Of a stretch of DNA of 64,000 bases, positions 42,875 through 51,236 are shown piece after piece (the first letter of the stretch is position 1; every line of letters begins with the position of its first letter). A program made the translations under genes and the position numbers. Below the pieces are notes generated by a model. It was not told the origin of the DNA and did not search any database. It saw only the letters and a list, made by a program, of their open reading frames with translations. Origin of the DNA: UBA6115 sp040776985. GTDB taxonomy: Bacteria > Bacillota > Clostridia > Christensenellales > Aristaeellaceae. The stretch is from NCBI GenBank assembly GCA_040776985.1, contig JAXGZL010000003.1, positions 1 to 64,000 of the forward strand, read 5' to 3'.

Positions 42875-42918
42875 TTCAGGCCAGTTTTTCAAAATCATAA
42901 CAATATATGAAATTTTAC

Positions 42919-42944
42919 GGAAACAAACTTGCAAATTTGTTTCC
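42919..42944 (+). promoter_or_regulatory. Inverted repeat overlapping the L,D-transpeptidase promoter
   Basis: GGAAACAAA (42919-42927) and TTTGTTTCC (42936-42944) are perfect inverted arms with an 8-base centre. The repeat surrounds the -35 hexamer, a typical repressor position. Confidence 0.6.
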
Positions 42945-42957
42945 TTTATTTTACAAT
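42929..42957 (+). promoter_or_regulatory. Sigma-A promoter for the multi-domain L,D-transpeptidase
   Basis: TTGCAA (42929-42934) and TACAAT (42952-42957) have a 17-base spacer. Confidence 0.7.
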
Positions 42958-42985
42958 TGTGCGTACTACTGGAGAGAGGTCTGAC

Positions 42986-44731
42986 ATGAAAAGAAATCTG
43001 TTGATTTTTCTGATAATCCTCAGCTTCCTGGCCCCCCTGGCCCAGGCGGAGGAGGCTGCGCCTGTGGCGGAGGACAGCGAGGTGGTGATCGTCACCTCGG
43101 AAGGACGGGACCTGAAATTCGGCGACAAGGGGGAGGACGTCTCCCAGCTGCAGACCCGGCTGAAGGACCTGCGCTACTACAACGGCCCGGTCAGCGGCAA
43201 CTATGCGGAGGTGACCCGGAAGGCGGTCCGGGCGGTGCAGGAGGCCTATGGCCTGCCCTCCACCGGCAACGCGGACATCGCCCTGCAGGAAATCATCTAC
43301 GGGGACTGCCACCGGCCGCTGAAAAAGGGCAGCGAGGGCAAGGACGTCAGCCGCCTACAGACAAGGCTCAGCGAGCTGGGCTATTACTGGGGCAAGATAA
43401 GCGGCAACTACCTGGACGGCACCACTGCCGCGGTGGGGCATTTCCAGGCGGACAACGGCCTGGACAAGACCGGCAACGCGGACGTGAAAACCCTGGAAAA
43501 GCTGTATTCTGATGACATCGTGATGCCAACCCCGGACCCGGCAGCGCCCCAGACCACCCCGGCGCCCCTGGCGACCCTGCCCAGCGATGTGACCTTCAAG
43601 AAAAAGCTGTCCTATGGCAGCAAAAGCAATGAAGTCAAGATGGTGCAGGAGCGCCTGGCATTGCTGGGATTCTTTGACAAGAAGGCCACCAGCGGCTTTT
43701 ACACCCACACCCAGGCGGCGGTGAAGAAGTTCCAGACCTATAACGGCCTGGTGTCTGACGGCGTGGTGGGGGAGGAGACCTGGAACGTGATGTTCTCCCT
43801 GGATGTGGTGCGGGCGGACGCCACGCCCAAGCCCACCCCGGAGCCCACGCCCATCCCCTATTTTGTGGAGGTGGACGTCAACAACCAGCTGATCAAGGTC
43901 TATAAAGACGACGGCATGGGGGGCTACACCGACCTGGACAAGGTCTTCACCTGCTCCACCGGCACCCAGAAGTTCCCCAGCGATGTGGGCACCTGGACCC
44001 TGAACGGCAAAACGGCCCGCTGGGCCAGCTTCCCCACCTGGGGCGGCGGCACAGCCCAGTACTGGACCCGCATCAACCGGAGCATTGCCTTCCACTCCTT
44101 CCTGTACAGCTCGGACCAGAGAACCGTGAACATGGGCTCGGTCAACAAGCTGGGCCGTCCGGCCAGCCACGGCTGCATTCGGATGACCCTTCAGGACGCC
44201 AAGTGGATTTATGACAACCTGGGCGCAGGCGTTGAGGTGTGGATCCATGAGGACGCCCCCCTGGACCCGGAGCTGAAATACGCCAACCGCCCTGGCCCCT
44301 TTGACAGCAAGGCCAAGATTCACCTGGCCACGCCCGAGCCCACCCCTGCCCCCTACTATGACGGCTCCCGGCCGCCGGCCGAGCCCCGCAACATGAAGGT
44401 GGGGGTTGAAGGGGAGGATGTGTACTGGCTGCAGATGAAGCTGAAGGAGCTGGGCTTCTACACCGGCACCGTCACCGGACAGTACCGGGAGGGAACCAAG
44501 GCAGCGGTGAAGGCCTACCAGATCGCCAACAAGCTGGGCTCCAGCGGCAACGCGGACAAGAAAACCCTGCAGCACCTCTACGAGCAGACCACCCTGACCA
44601 CCACCCCGGCGCCCACGCCACTGCCCACCGACAGCCCGGACGGCGCCCTGCCGGCCTTCACCCACGAGGCGGAAAGCCCGGCTCCCACCTTCACACCAGA
44701 ACCGGTTTTTACAGTAGAAGAATCCAATTGA
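42986..44731 (+). CDS. L,D-transpeptidase with four PG-binding domains
   Basis: The 581-residue secreted enzyme has a signal peptide (ending AQA-EE) and three peptidoglycan-binding domains (about 43-105, 111-174, 207-270). Next comes a YkuD catalytic domain (about 292-425) with SHGCIRM and Cys397, then a fourth peptidoglycan-binding domain (about 470-532). Pro/Thr linkers separate the parts. It should crosslink or modify peptidoglycan while gripping it on both sides of the catalytic domain. The start at 42986 has GGAGAGAGG upstream. Its promoter contains an inverted repeat and a terminator follows. Confidence 0.93.
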   Translation: MKRNLLIFLIILSFLAPLAQAEEAAPVAEDSEVVIVTSEGRDLKFGDKGEDVSQLQTRLKDLRYYNGPVSGNYAEVTRKAVRAVQEAYGLPSTGNADIALQEIIYGDCHRPLKKGSEGKDVSRLQTRLSELGYYWGKISGNYLDGTTAAVGHFQADNGLDKTGNADVKTLEKLYSDDIVMPTPDPAAPQTTPAPLATLPSDVTFKKKLSYGSKSNEVKMVQERLALLGFFDKKATSGFYTHTQAAVKKFQTYNGLVSDGVVGEETWNVMFSLDVVRADATPKPTPEPTPIPYFVEVDVNNQLIKVYKDDGMGGYTDLDKVFTCSTGTQKFPSDVGTWTLNGKTARWASFPTWGGGTAQYWTRINRSIAFHSFLYSSDQRTVNMGSVNKLGRPASHGCIRMTLQDAKWIYDNLGAGVEVWIHEDAPLDPELKYANRPGPFDSKAKIHLATPEPTPAPYYDGSRPPAEPRNMKVGVEGEDVYWLQMKLKELGFYTGTVTGQYREGTKAAVKAYQIANKLGSSGNADKKTLQHLYEQTTLTTTPAPTPLPTDSPDGALPAFTHEAESPAPTFTPEPVFTVEESN

Positions 44732-44744
44732 TGATGGTATCATA

Positions 44745-44777
44745 CGGCGGGGCTGCCCCATGGCTTCCCCGCCGTTT
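44745..44777 (+). terminator. Terminator after the L,D-transpeptidase
   Basis: The stem CGGCGGGG (44745-44752) / CCCCGCCG (44767-44774) is followed by TTT. Confidence 0.7.
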
Positions 44778-44833
44778 GGTCTTTCAGGCCGGACGGGCAT
44801 GACATCATCAACCGCCTGAGCGCCTGGAGGAAT

Positions 44834-46264
44834 ATGGACACACTGTTTAACCAACTGGTGGTTTCCTGCGCCAAAACACTGCCCATGCACATGCCGGGGC
44901 ATAAACGGAATACCGCCCTGGCCCCTTATCTTAAAAAGCTGGCTGCGGACATTGACATCACGGAGATCCTGGGCTTTGACCACCTGCATGCCCCTGGCGG
45001 CATCCTGAAGGAGGCCATGCAAAGGGCATCCCGGGTGTTTCATGCGGAGCACTGCTTTTTCCTGGTGAACGGCAGCTCCCTGGGCATGCTGGCGGCCATC
45101 CGGGCGGCCACCCGGCCCGGGGATGCCATCCTGATGGCCCGCAACTGCCACCTGTCTGCCTATAACGCGGTTTCCCTCAACCAGCTGAAGCCCACCTACA
45201 TCTACCCGGAGGTGAACGAGGACTACCAGATCAACGCCTCCCTGAGCCTGGAAGCGGTGGAGGAGGCTATCTACAAGCGCCAGGATGCCAAGGTGCTGGT
45301 GATCACCAACCCCACCTATGAGGGGGTGCTGAGTGACCTGAGCGCCATCATCCAGCTGGCCCACCAGGAAGGCCTGCGGGTGATTGTGGATGAAGCCCAT
45401 GGCTCCCACCTGGGGTTAAGCCCGCTGTTTCCCAGCGGCGCTGTCCGCGCGGGGGCGGACATTGTGGTGCAGAGCCTGCACAAAACCCTGCCCTCCCTGA
45501 CCCAGACCGCCATGGCCCATGTCAGAAGCGCTGCCCTGGCCCAGGAGATGCAGCGGCAGCTGAGCGTGTTTGAAACCACCAGCCCCTCCTTCCTGCTGCT
45601 GGCCAGCATTGACGGCTGTGTGAAGCTGATTCAGGATCAGGGGGACCGGCTGTTCGCGGCCTGGTCGGATGCGCTGATGACCTTTGACGGGATGATGCAG
45701 GGACTGAACTGCCTGAAGGTGCTGGGCTACGGGCAGGAGCGGGACCAGGCGCTGCCCCATGTCTGGGGGCTGGAGCCCAGCAAGCTGTATATCTCCACCT
45801 TGAACGCGGACATGAGCGGGCAGGAGTTGGCCGCCGTGCTGCGCAGGGCCTGGCACATTGAGCCGGAGATGATCACCCCCAACGGGGTGCTGGCCATGAC
45901 CGGCATGGGGGACACCACGGAAACCCTGGTCAGGCTGGGGGAAGCGCTTCTGGAGATTGACAGCGGCCTCACCCGGGTGAAGGAGCCCAAGCCCTCCCTG
46001 ATGGTGCCCCGGGCCAAGAGCGCTGTGCCCATCCAGACGGCGGAACGCGCCCCCTATCAGCTGCTGCCCATTGCGGAGGCCGCTGACCGGGTGATCGCTG
46101 AGCGGCTGATCGTCTACCCGCCGGGGGTGCCAATGCTGGTGCCGGGGGAAGTGATCAGCCCCCAGGTGGTGCAGTATGTGCTGGCCTCCATGGCGGCGGA
46201 CAACACCATCCTCCACTCCCGCTCCGAGCAGGCGGACATGATCGCGGTGCTCAGGGATGCGTGA
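44834..46264 (+). CDS. Orn/Lys/Arg decarboxylase-family PLP enzyme
   Basis: The 476-residue protein is a fold-type I PLP enzyme of the group found in Firmicutes (SpeA/YaaO-like), shorter than the enterobacterial decarboxylases. The N-terminal MPGHKRN motif, VDEAHGSHLG (Asp186) and LHKTLPS (predicted PLP Lys217) are present, and the small C-terminal domain has PPGVPMLVPGE. It likely decarboxylates arginine, lysine or ornithine to a polyamine precursor. Substrate choice is not readable. GGAGGAAT precedes the ATG. Confidence 0.87.
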   Translation: MDTLFNQLVVSCAKTLPMHMPGHKRNTALAPYLKKLAADIDITEILGFDHLHAPGGILKEAMQRASRVFHAEHCFFLVNGSSLGMLAAIRAATRPGDAILMARNCHLSAYNAVSLNQLKPTYIYPEVNEDYQINASLSLEAVEEAIYKRQDAKVLVITNPTYEGVLSDLSAIIQLAHQEGLRVIVDEAHGSHLGLSPLFPSGAVRAGADIVVQSLHKTLPSLTQTAMAHVRSAALAQEMQRQLSVFETTSPSFLLLASIDGCVKLIQDQGDRLFAAWSDALMTFDGMMQGLNCLKVLGYGQERDQALPHVWGLEPSKLYISTLNADMSGQELAAVLRRAWHIEPEMITPNGVLAMTGMGDTTETLVRLGEALLEIDSGLTRVKEPKPSLMVPRAKSAVPIQTAERAPYQLLPIAEAADRVIAERLIVYPPGVPMLVPGEVISPQVVQYVLASMAADNTILHSRSEQADMIAVLRDA

Positions 46265-46291
46265 ACGAACTGTAACATTTGACCTGTTTGC

Positions 46292-46320
46292 TTGCGGGTG
46301 AAATGCGCCTGTGACATAAT
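46292..46320 (+). promoter_or_regulatory. Sigma-A promoter for the foldase gene
   Basis: TTGCGG (46292-46297) and CATAAT (46315-46320) have a 17-base spacer. Confidence 0.6.
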
Positions 46321-46352
46321 AAACCCATTCAAGAACCCTGAAAGGAATTGAG

Positions 46353-47735
46353 ATGATGAAGAAAACACGCTTGGTCGCCCTGGTGATGGCGCTTCTGATG
46401 GTCTGGTCGCTGGCCAGCGCGCAGAGCGCCCCCGCCCCCCAGCAGGAACATGTGGTGCTGGCAACGGTGAACGGAACGGAAATCACCAAGACGGAGGCAG
46501 ACAGCCTGATCCCTGCCCTGGTCAGCTACCAGTACATTGCGGATGCCTCTGACTATAAGGCCACGGTGGACTTCCTGGTGCGCCAGAAGGCGCTGGAGAA
46601 GAAGGTGCAGGACATGGGCTTTGACCAGTTCAGCGCGGAGGAACTGAGTTCCTTTGAGCAGGAAGCCCAGAGCCGCTGGGAAGAGACCCTCAGCCAGTAC
46701 GCGGACTTCATCCAGAGCGAGGACACGGAGGAAGCCAGGGCGGAAGCCATGAAGCAGGCGGAGGCCTACTACGCCGCCCAGGGCCGGACCCGGGAAGACC
46801 TGCTGCAGGCCGTGAAAAACAACGCCTCCCAGGACAAGATGACCGACTACCTGATGGGCGGCTATCAGCCCACGGAGGAGGAAATCCTGGAGGTGTTCAA
46901 CCAGGTGGGCCCCGCCTATCAGAAGCAGTATGAGAACGACATCCCCACCTACGAGTACATGACCCAGTTCTCAGGCCAGAGCAGCTGGTTTACCCCCGCC
47001 GGCTACCGGGGCATCATCCATATCCTGATCACCGGGGACAAGGACCTGGTCAACCAGGTGCGCACCCTGGAGGCAGCCTATGAGGAGCAGCAGCAACAGG
47101 AAGCGGGCAGCGCCCAGGCGCCTGCGGCTGAAGGGGAGGGCCAGGAGAAGAAGGAGCCTGTCACCCTGGAGATGATTGAGGCGGCCCGGCAGAAGGTGCT
47201 GGAGAGCAAGGCGGATGTCATCAAGGAAATTGGCGACCGCCTGGCCAAGGGGGAGAGCTTTGAAGCCCTGATCAAGGAGTTTGGCGAGGACCCCGGCATG
47301 ACCAACGAGGACAACCTGGAGAACGGCTATCCGGTTCACCAGAGCTCCGTGGTCTGGGACCCTGCCTTTGTGAAAGGGGCCTTCTCCGACAAAATGCAGC
47401 AGGTGGGCGATGTGAGCGACCCGGTGGTGGGCTCCCACGGCATCCACATCCTGAAATATCTGCGGGATGTGCCCTCAGGCCTCATCATGACCGACGCCAT
47501 CCATGGCGAGATCACCCAGTTCCTGGTCGGCAGGAAGCAGAACGAGGTGTACACCAAGGCTTTTGAGGGCTGGCTCAGCGAGATGGAAGTGGTGTACAAC
47601 CAGGAAGCCATTGACAAGGCCAGCCAGGAAGCGGCGGCAAAGCAGGAGGACCTGGTGGAGCAGCCGGTCGAGGCGATGCCCACCCAGCCGGAAGCGGAAG
47701 CCCCGGCAGAACCAGCGCCAGCCACAAACCCTTGA
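46353..47735 (+). CDS. Secreted peptidyl-prolyl isomerase (PrsA/SurA-like)
   Basis: The 460-residue protein has a signal peptide ending ASA-QS with no lipobox, unlike Bacillus PrsA. The N-terminal chaperone part (about 30-180) is of the SurA/trigger-factor-like kind (VNGTEITKTEADSLI). The parvulin domain (about 220-372; RGIIHILI ... GDVSDPVVGSHGIHILKYL) is split by a Gln/Ala/Glu-rich insert (about 244-270). It should help fold exported proteins at the outer face of the membrane, which suits a genome stretch so rich in secreted proteins. Its last codons contain the -35 of the infC operon. Confidence 0.88.
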   Translation: MMKKTRLVALVMALLMVWSLASAQSAPAPQQEHVVLATVNGTEITKTEADSLIPALVSYQYIADASDYKATVDFLVRQKALEKKVQDMGFDQFSAEELSSFEQEAQSRWEETLSQYADFIQSEDTEEARAEAMKQAEAYYAAQGRTREDLLQAVKNNASQDKMTDYLMGGYQPTEEEILEVFNQVGPAYQKQYENDIPTYEYMTQFSGQSSWFTPAGYRGIIHILITGDKDLVNQVRTLEAAYEEQQQQEAGSAQAPAAEGEGQEKKEPVTLEMIEAARQKVLESKADVIKEIGDRLAKGESFEALIKEFGEDPGMTNEDNLENGYPVHQSSVVWDPAFVKGAFSDKMQQVGDVSDPVVGSHGIHILKYLRDVPSGLIMTDAIHGEITQFLVGRKQNEVYTKAFEGWLSEMEVVYNQEAIDKASQEAAAKQEDLVEQPVEAMPTQPEAEAPAEPAPATNP

Positions 47736-47760
47736 CAGGCGTCCAGACGGGTGGTATTAT
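47732..47760 (+). promoter_or_regulatory. Sigma-A promoter for infC-rpmI-rplT
   Basis: TTGACA (47732-47737) and TATTAT (47755-47760) have a 17-base spacer. The -35 overlaps the stop codon of the foldase gene. Confidence 0.85.
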
Positions 47761-47899
47761 AAAAAGTGCGAAAAGCAGAAGCTGCCCGCTTCTCACCTGA
47801 CGAACAGCGTTTTGTCTGGTTTTGGCAAGACTGAAGGGTCTATCCAATTGGATTGGCGGGTTGTGAAGCCCGCCAATTTTATTTTCGGAGGTGTACTTT
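47761..47899 (+). ncRNA. infC leader with attenuator (L20-leader type)
   Basis: The leader of about 130 bases ends in a hairpin, ATTGGCGGG (47852-47860) / CCCGCCAAT (47869-47877), followed by TTTATTTT. This looks like an intrinsic terminator just ahead of the infC SD. Firmicutes infC-rpmI-rplT operons are known to be controlled by L20 binding to such a leader. The terminator and position support this here; the antiterminator fold was not modelled. Confidence 0.7.
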
Positions 47900-48475
47900 A
47901 TCAACAAGGATCTGATGATCAACCAAGCCATTCGCGACCCGGAAGTGCGGCTGATCGGCGAGGACGGCGCCCAGCTGGGGATTATGTCCACAGCCCAGGC
48001 GATGAACCTGGCAGAGGAGGCCCGCCTGGATCTGGTGAAGATCGTTCCCAACGCCCGCCCGCCTGTGTGCAAGCTCATGGACTATGACAAGCACCGCTTT
48101 GAACAGGCCAAGCGGGAAAAGGAGATGCGCAAGAACCAGAAGACTGTTTCCTTAAAGGAGGTTCAGCTCTCCGCCACCATCGAGGAGAACGACATCCAGT
48201 ACAAGGCCAGGAACGCCGTGCGCTTCCTGAAGGCGGGGGACAAGGTCAAGGTGACCATCCGCTTCAGGGGCCGCCAGATCGCCCACAGCGAGATTGGCTA
48301 CAAGGTGATGAAGGAGTTCGCCGAGCGTCTGAGTGACCTGGCAGTCATTGAACGCCAGCCTAACCTGGAAGGGCGTCACATGATCATGATCCTTGTCCCC
48401 AGGCAGGACAAGCCGGCAAAGGCCGACAAGGAAGCGACAAAGCCCACCCCCGCCCCAGAAATGCCAACAGCTTAA
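47900..48475 (+). CDS. infC: Translation initiation factor IF-3, non-ATG start
   Basis: IF-3 binds the 30S subunit and checks initiator tRNA and start codons. The family pattern is clear (INQAIRDPEVRLIG, PPVCKLMDYDKHRFEQ, FRGRQIAHSEIG), with a Pro/Lys-rich tail. The GGAGG SD ends at 47891, so the GTG at 47891 cannot be the start. ATC at 47900 is eight bases from the SD and fits best, giving 191 residues. Non-canonical AUU/AUC-type starts are known for infC and allow autoregulation by IF-3. Confidence 0.88.
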   Translation: MNKDLMINQAIRDPEVRLIGEDGAQLGIMSTAQAMNLAEEARLDLVKIVPNARPPVCKLMDYDKHRFEQAKREKEMRKNQKTVSLKEVQLSATIEENDIQYKARNAVRFLKAGDKVKVTIRFRGRQIAHSEIGYKVMKEFAERLSDLAVIERQPNLEGRHMIMILVPRQDKPAKADKEATKPTPAPEMPTA

Positions 48476-48491
48476 AGGAGGACCACCCGAC

Positions 48492-48689
48492 ATGCCCAAG
48501 CAAAAGTCCAACCGCGGCGCAGTGAAGCGCTTCAGAGTGACCAAAAACGGCCTGGTGAAGCACAAGAAGATGAACCTGGGCCACATCATGACCAAGAAAA
48601 AGACCAAGCGTACCCGTCAGCTGCGCGCGGGCGGCATTCTGCAGAACAAGAAGGAAGCCGCCACCATCCGTCTGCTGATTCAGAAATAA
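48492..48689 (+). CDS. rpmI: 50S ribosomal protein L35
   Basis: This 65-residue basic protein starts MPKQKSNRGAVKRFRVTKNG, a normal L35. AAAGGAGG precedes the ATG at 48492. It lies between infC and rplT in the conserved order. Confidence 0.96.
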   Translation: MPKQKSNRGAVKRFRVTKNGLVKHKKMNLGHIMTKKKTKRTRQLRAGGILQNKKEAATIRLLIQK

Positions 48690-48723
48690 CTTTCAACGCT
48701 TTAATTGAAGGAGGAGACACATC

Positions 48724-49074
48724 ATGGCTCGCATTAAACGGGCAGTCAGCGCCCAGAAAAAGCGTCGGAAGATGCTCAAATTGGCCAAAGGCTTTTACGG
48801 TGCACGGTCCAGGCAGTACCGTGTGGCCAGCGAATCAGTCCGCCGTTCCCTGCAGTACGCCTATATTGGCCGCAAACACCGCAAGCGGGATTTCCGCCGG
48901 CTGTGGATCATGCGCATCAACGCGGCTGCCAGGCTCAATGGCCTCAACTATTCCGCTTTTATCAGCGGCTTGAAGCGCCAGGGCATCGAGGTCAACCGCA
49001 AGATGCTGGCGGATCTGGCAGTCAACGACGCCAACGCCTTCAGCCAGCTGGCTGAGTCTGTGAAGACCGCGTAA
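48724..49074 (+). CDS. rplT: 50S ribosomal protein L20
   Basis: This 116-residue protein (MARIKRAVSAQKKRRKMLKL) binds 23S rRNA early in large-subunit assembly and is the likely repressor acting on the leader upstream of infC. Length and sequence are normal. GGAGGAG precedes the ATG. A terminator follows at 49091-49119. Confidence 0.97.
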   Translation: MARIKRAVSAQKKRRKMLKLAKGFYGARSRQYRVASESVRRSLQYAYIGRKHRKRDFRRLWIMRINAAARLNGLNYSAFISGLKRQGIEVNRKMLADLAVNDANAFSQLAESVKTA

Positions 49075-49090
49075 GCGACAGGATTTCCCC

Positions 49091-49119
49091 AAAGCCGCGC
49101 CGCAAGGGCACGGCTTTTT
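49091..49119 (+). terminator. Terminator after rplT
   Basis: The stem AAGCCG (49092-49097) / CGGCTT (49111-49116) has extra inner pairs and is followed by a T-run. Confidence 0.78.
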
Positions 49120-49121
49120 GC

Positions 49122-49151
49122 TTGCGCATTTTCCGCAGGCTGTGCTATACT
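49122..49151 (+). promoter_or_regulatory. Sigma-A promoter for the shikimate kinase gene
   Basis: TTGCGC (49122-49127) and TATACT (49146-49151) have an 18-base spacer. Confidence 0.6.
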
Positions 49152-49194
49152 GCAAGCAATTGTTGATAAAACTGGCTGAAGGAGGAGGGTTTGC

Positions 49195-49704
49195 ATGTTG
49201 CCTATGCATGTGTTCCTGGTCGGTATGTCCGGCGGCGGGAAGACAAGCCTTGGGCGCAAGGCGGCAGCCAACCTCAACCTGCGCTTTGTGGATACGGACC
49301 AGCGGGTGAGCGAGATGATGGGCATGACCGTCAATGAGATCTATGCCGCCCTGGGGGAGGACTTTTTCCACAACGCTGAAACCGGGGTTTTGATGGAGCT
49401 GATCGGGGAGCCGCCCTGCGTTGTCTCCACCGGCGGCGGGCTTCCCATGGTGCAGGAGAATGTCCAGCTGATGCAAAACCACGGGGTGATCATCCACGTG
49501 GACCGTCCCCTGGACCAGATCCTGTCGGACATCAAGCTGGACAGGCGCCCCACCCTCAAGGACGGCGACCATGAGGACGTGATCCACGAGTACAACCATC
49601 ACATCGGCTTTTACCGCGCCTGCGCGGACTATACCCTGGACAACTCCCACGGCTTCGTGCTGGGGGTCGCCAACCTGACCCGGATGATAGAGAGCCTGCA
49701 ATAG
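49195..49704 (+). CDS. aroK: Shikimate kinase
   Basis: This cytoplasmic enzyme phosphorylates shikimate with ATP in aromatic amino-acid synthesis. The 169-residue protein has the P-loop GMSGGGKTS (about 10-18), the shikimate-binding DTDQRV and the STGGG motif. Length is normal. GGAGGAGGG precedes the ATG. No other aro genes are nearby, so it is a separate unit with its own promoter and terminator. Confidence 0.9.
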   Translation: MLPMHVFLVGMSGGGKTSLGRKAAANLNLRFVDTDQRVSEMMGMTVNEIYAALGEDFFHNAETGVLMELIGEPPCVVSTGGGLPMVQENVQLMQNHGVIIHVDRPLDQILSDIKLDRRPTLKDGDHEDVIHEYNHHIGFYRACADYTLDNSHGFVLGVANLTRMIESLQ

Positions 49705-49728
49705 TGCCAATCCACGACAAAAACAAAA

Positions 49729-49760
49729 CCGTTGAAACGATTCATGTTTCAACGGCTTTT
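49729..49760. terminator. Terminator shared by aroK and tRNA-Thr
   Basis: The 10-bp perfect stem CCGTTGAAAC / GTTTCAACGG is followed by CTTTT on the plus strand and by a T-rich tract on the minus strand, so it can serve both convergent units. Confidence 0.83.
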
Positions 49761-49763
49761 GAC

Positions 49764-49839
49764 TGGAGCTGATGATGGGACTCGAACCCATGACCTCCTC
49801 CTTACCAAGGAGGTGCTCTACCGCCTGAGCTACATCAGC
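49764..49839 (-). tRNA. tRNA-Thr (anticodon GGT)
   Basis: The 76-base gene includes an encoded CCA (minus strand, 49766-49764). The acceptor stem GCTGATG/CATCAGC, D-arm GCTC...GAGC, anticodon stem CCTCC/GGAGG with loop TTGGTAA (anticodon GGT) and T-arm ATGGG-TTCGAGT-CCCAT all pair. It reads ACC and ACT codons. Confidence 0.95.
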
Positions 49840-49950
49840 GCGCAAAGCGCATTATAGCCGATGACGGCGGGAAATGCAAGGGTGAATGGCGCACTTTTTG
49901 AAAAATGTTGACCAAGCCCTAAAAGACAGGAAAACACAGGAGGAATCCGG

Positions 49951-51186
49951 ATGAACCATCTCAGGCAGGATGCCCAGAAAATCATTGACGCGGCCCTTTT
50001 GGCGGCGCAGCCCCACACCGCCGTCGGGAAGGCGCTGGAAGCGTTCTCGACGCCTGATGAGGGGAAGGTGGTGCTGGTGGCCATCGGCAAGGCTGCCTAT
50101 GCCATGGCGGAAGCGGCCTGTTCAATGCTGGGGGAGCGCATCAACCAGGGGATAGTTATCACCAAGTACGGGCACGGGGGGAAAGCGCTGCCCCGGCTTG
50201 TTATCCGGGAGGCAGGGCACCCGGTGCTGGATGAGAACACCCTGCAGGCGACGTCGGAAGCGCTGGAGATGGTGAAATCCCTGCGGGCGGAGGACCGGGT
50301 GCTGCTGCTGATATCAGGGGGCGGCTCCGCCCTGTTTGAAAGCCCCTGCATCCCCTTTGAGGAGCTGAAGGACATCACCGACCAGCTGCTTAAAAGCGGG
50401 GCGGACATCGTGGAGATGAACACGCTGAGAAAGCGCCTTTCTCATGTGAAGGGCGGGCGCTTTGCCCAGGCCTGCCAGCCGGCCCAGGTTTTTGCGGTTG
50501 TGCTGTCGGATATCCTGGGGGACCCCCTGGACATGATTGCCTCTGGCCCTGCGTACCCTGATTCCTCAAGCGCCGAGGACGCGCGGCGTGTGGTGGAAAA
50601 ATACGGGATTAAACTAAGCGCGCAGGCGGAGATCTGCCTGCAGGAGGAAACGCCCAAGACGCTTTCCAATGTGGAAACGCATATCACCGGCTCTGTCCGA
50701 CAGCTTTGCCTGGCGGCGGAGCAGGCAGCCCGGGAAATGGGATATACGCCTCTTGTCCTCACCTCCTCCCTGGACTGCATTGCCCGGGAGGCTGGCGCTT
50801 TCCTGGCGGCCATCGCCCGGGAGCATCAGGAGGGGGATTCCAAGGCCTTCATCCTGGGCGGGGAGACGGTGGTGAAGGTGACCGGAAAGGGCAAGGGCGG
50901 GCGCAATCAGGAGATCGCCCTGGCAGCGGCGCTGGGCATCCAGGGGCTCCGGGACACTGTCGTCTTCTCCCTGGGCTCTGACGGCACCGATGGCCCCACA
51001 GACGCGGCCGGGGGATTCTGCGACGGGGACAGCGTGGCCAGGATGCGGGCCCGGGGCATCCAGGCAGAAAGCTGGCTGGAGGACAATAATGCCAATCCGG
51101 CGCTGGCGGCCTGCGATGGCCTGATCATGACCGGCCCCACCGGCACCAATGTGAACGACCTGACGGTGCTGCTGATCAAACGGTAA
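49951..51186 (+). CDS. Glycerate 2-kinase-like protein (DUF4147/MOFRL)
   Basis: The 411-residue protein has the DUF4147 N-terminal domain (VAIGKAAYAMAEAA, SGGGSALFE, NTLRKRLSHVKGGRFA) and the C-terminal MOFRL domain (GGRNQEIALAAALG, SDGTDGPTDAAGG). The known members phosphorylate D-glycerate at C2 with ATP, linking serine, hydroxypyruvate or glycerate breakdown to glycolysis. Length is normal. GGAGGAATCCGG precedes the ATG. It stands alone between a tRNA and a terminator. Confidence 0.9.
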   Translation: MNHLRQDAQKIIDAALLAAQPHTAVGKALEAFSTPDEGKVVLVAIGKAAYAMAEAACSMLGERINQGIVITKYGHGGKALPRLVIREAGHPVLDENTLQATSEALEMVKSLRAEDRVLLLISGGGSALFESPCIPFEELKDITDQLLKSGADIVEMNTLRKRLSHVKGGRFAQACQPAQVFAVVLSDILGDPLDMIASGPAYPDSSSAEDARRVVEKYGIKLSAQAEICLQEETPKTLSNVETHITGSVRQLCLAAEQAAREMGYTPLVLTSSLDCIAREAGAFLAAIAREHQEGDSKAFILGGETVVKVTGKGKGGRNQEIALAAALGIQGLRDTVVFSLGSDGTDGPTDAAGGFCDGDSVARMRARGIQAESWLEDNNANPALAACDGLIMTGPTGTNVNDLTVLLIKR

Positions 51187-51190
51187 AATT

Positions 51191-51217
51191 GGGGCCGGCG
51201 CTTGAAACGCCGGCCCC
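51191..51217. terminator. Terminator between convergent genes
   Basis: The 10-bp perfect stem GGGGCCGGCG / CGCCGGCCCC has a seven-base loop. On the minus strand it is followed by AATTTT. It separates the glycerate kinase and nucleotidyltransferase genes. Confidence 0.7.
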
Positions 51218-51236
51218 AAATGCAGTCAATATCGGC

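Noticed and set aside
43355..45409. A 684-codon open frame on the minus strand opposite the L,D-transpeptidase and decarboxylase genes
   Set aside because: It runs across two well-supported genes and a terminator, has no SD, and has the biased composition of an antisense frame.
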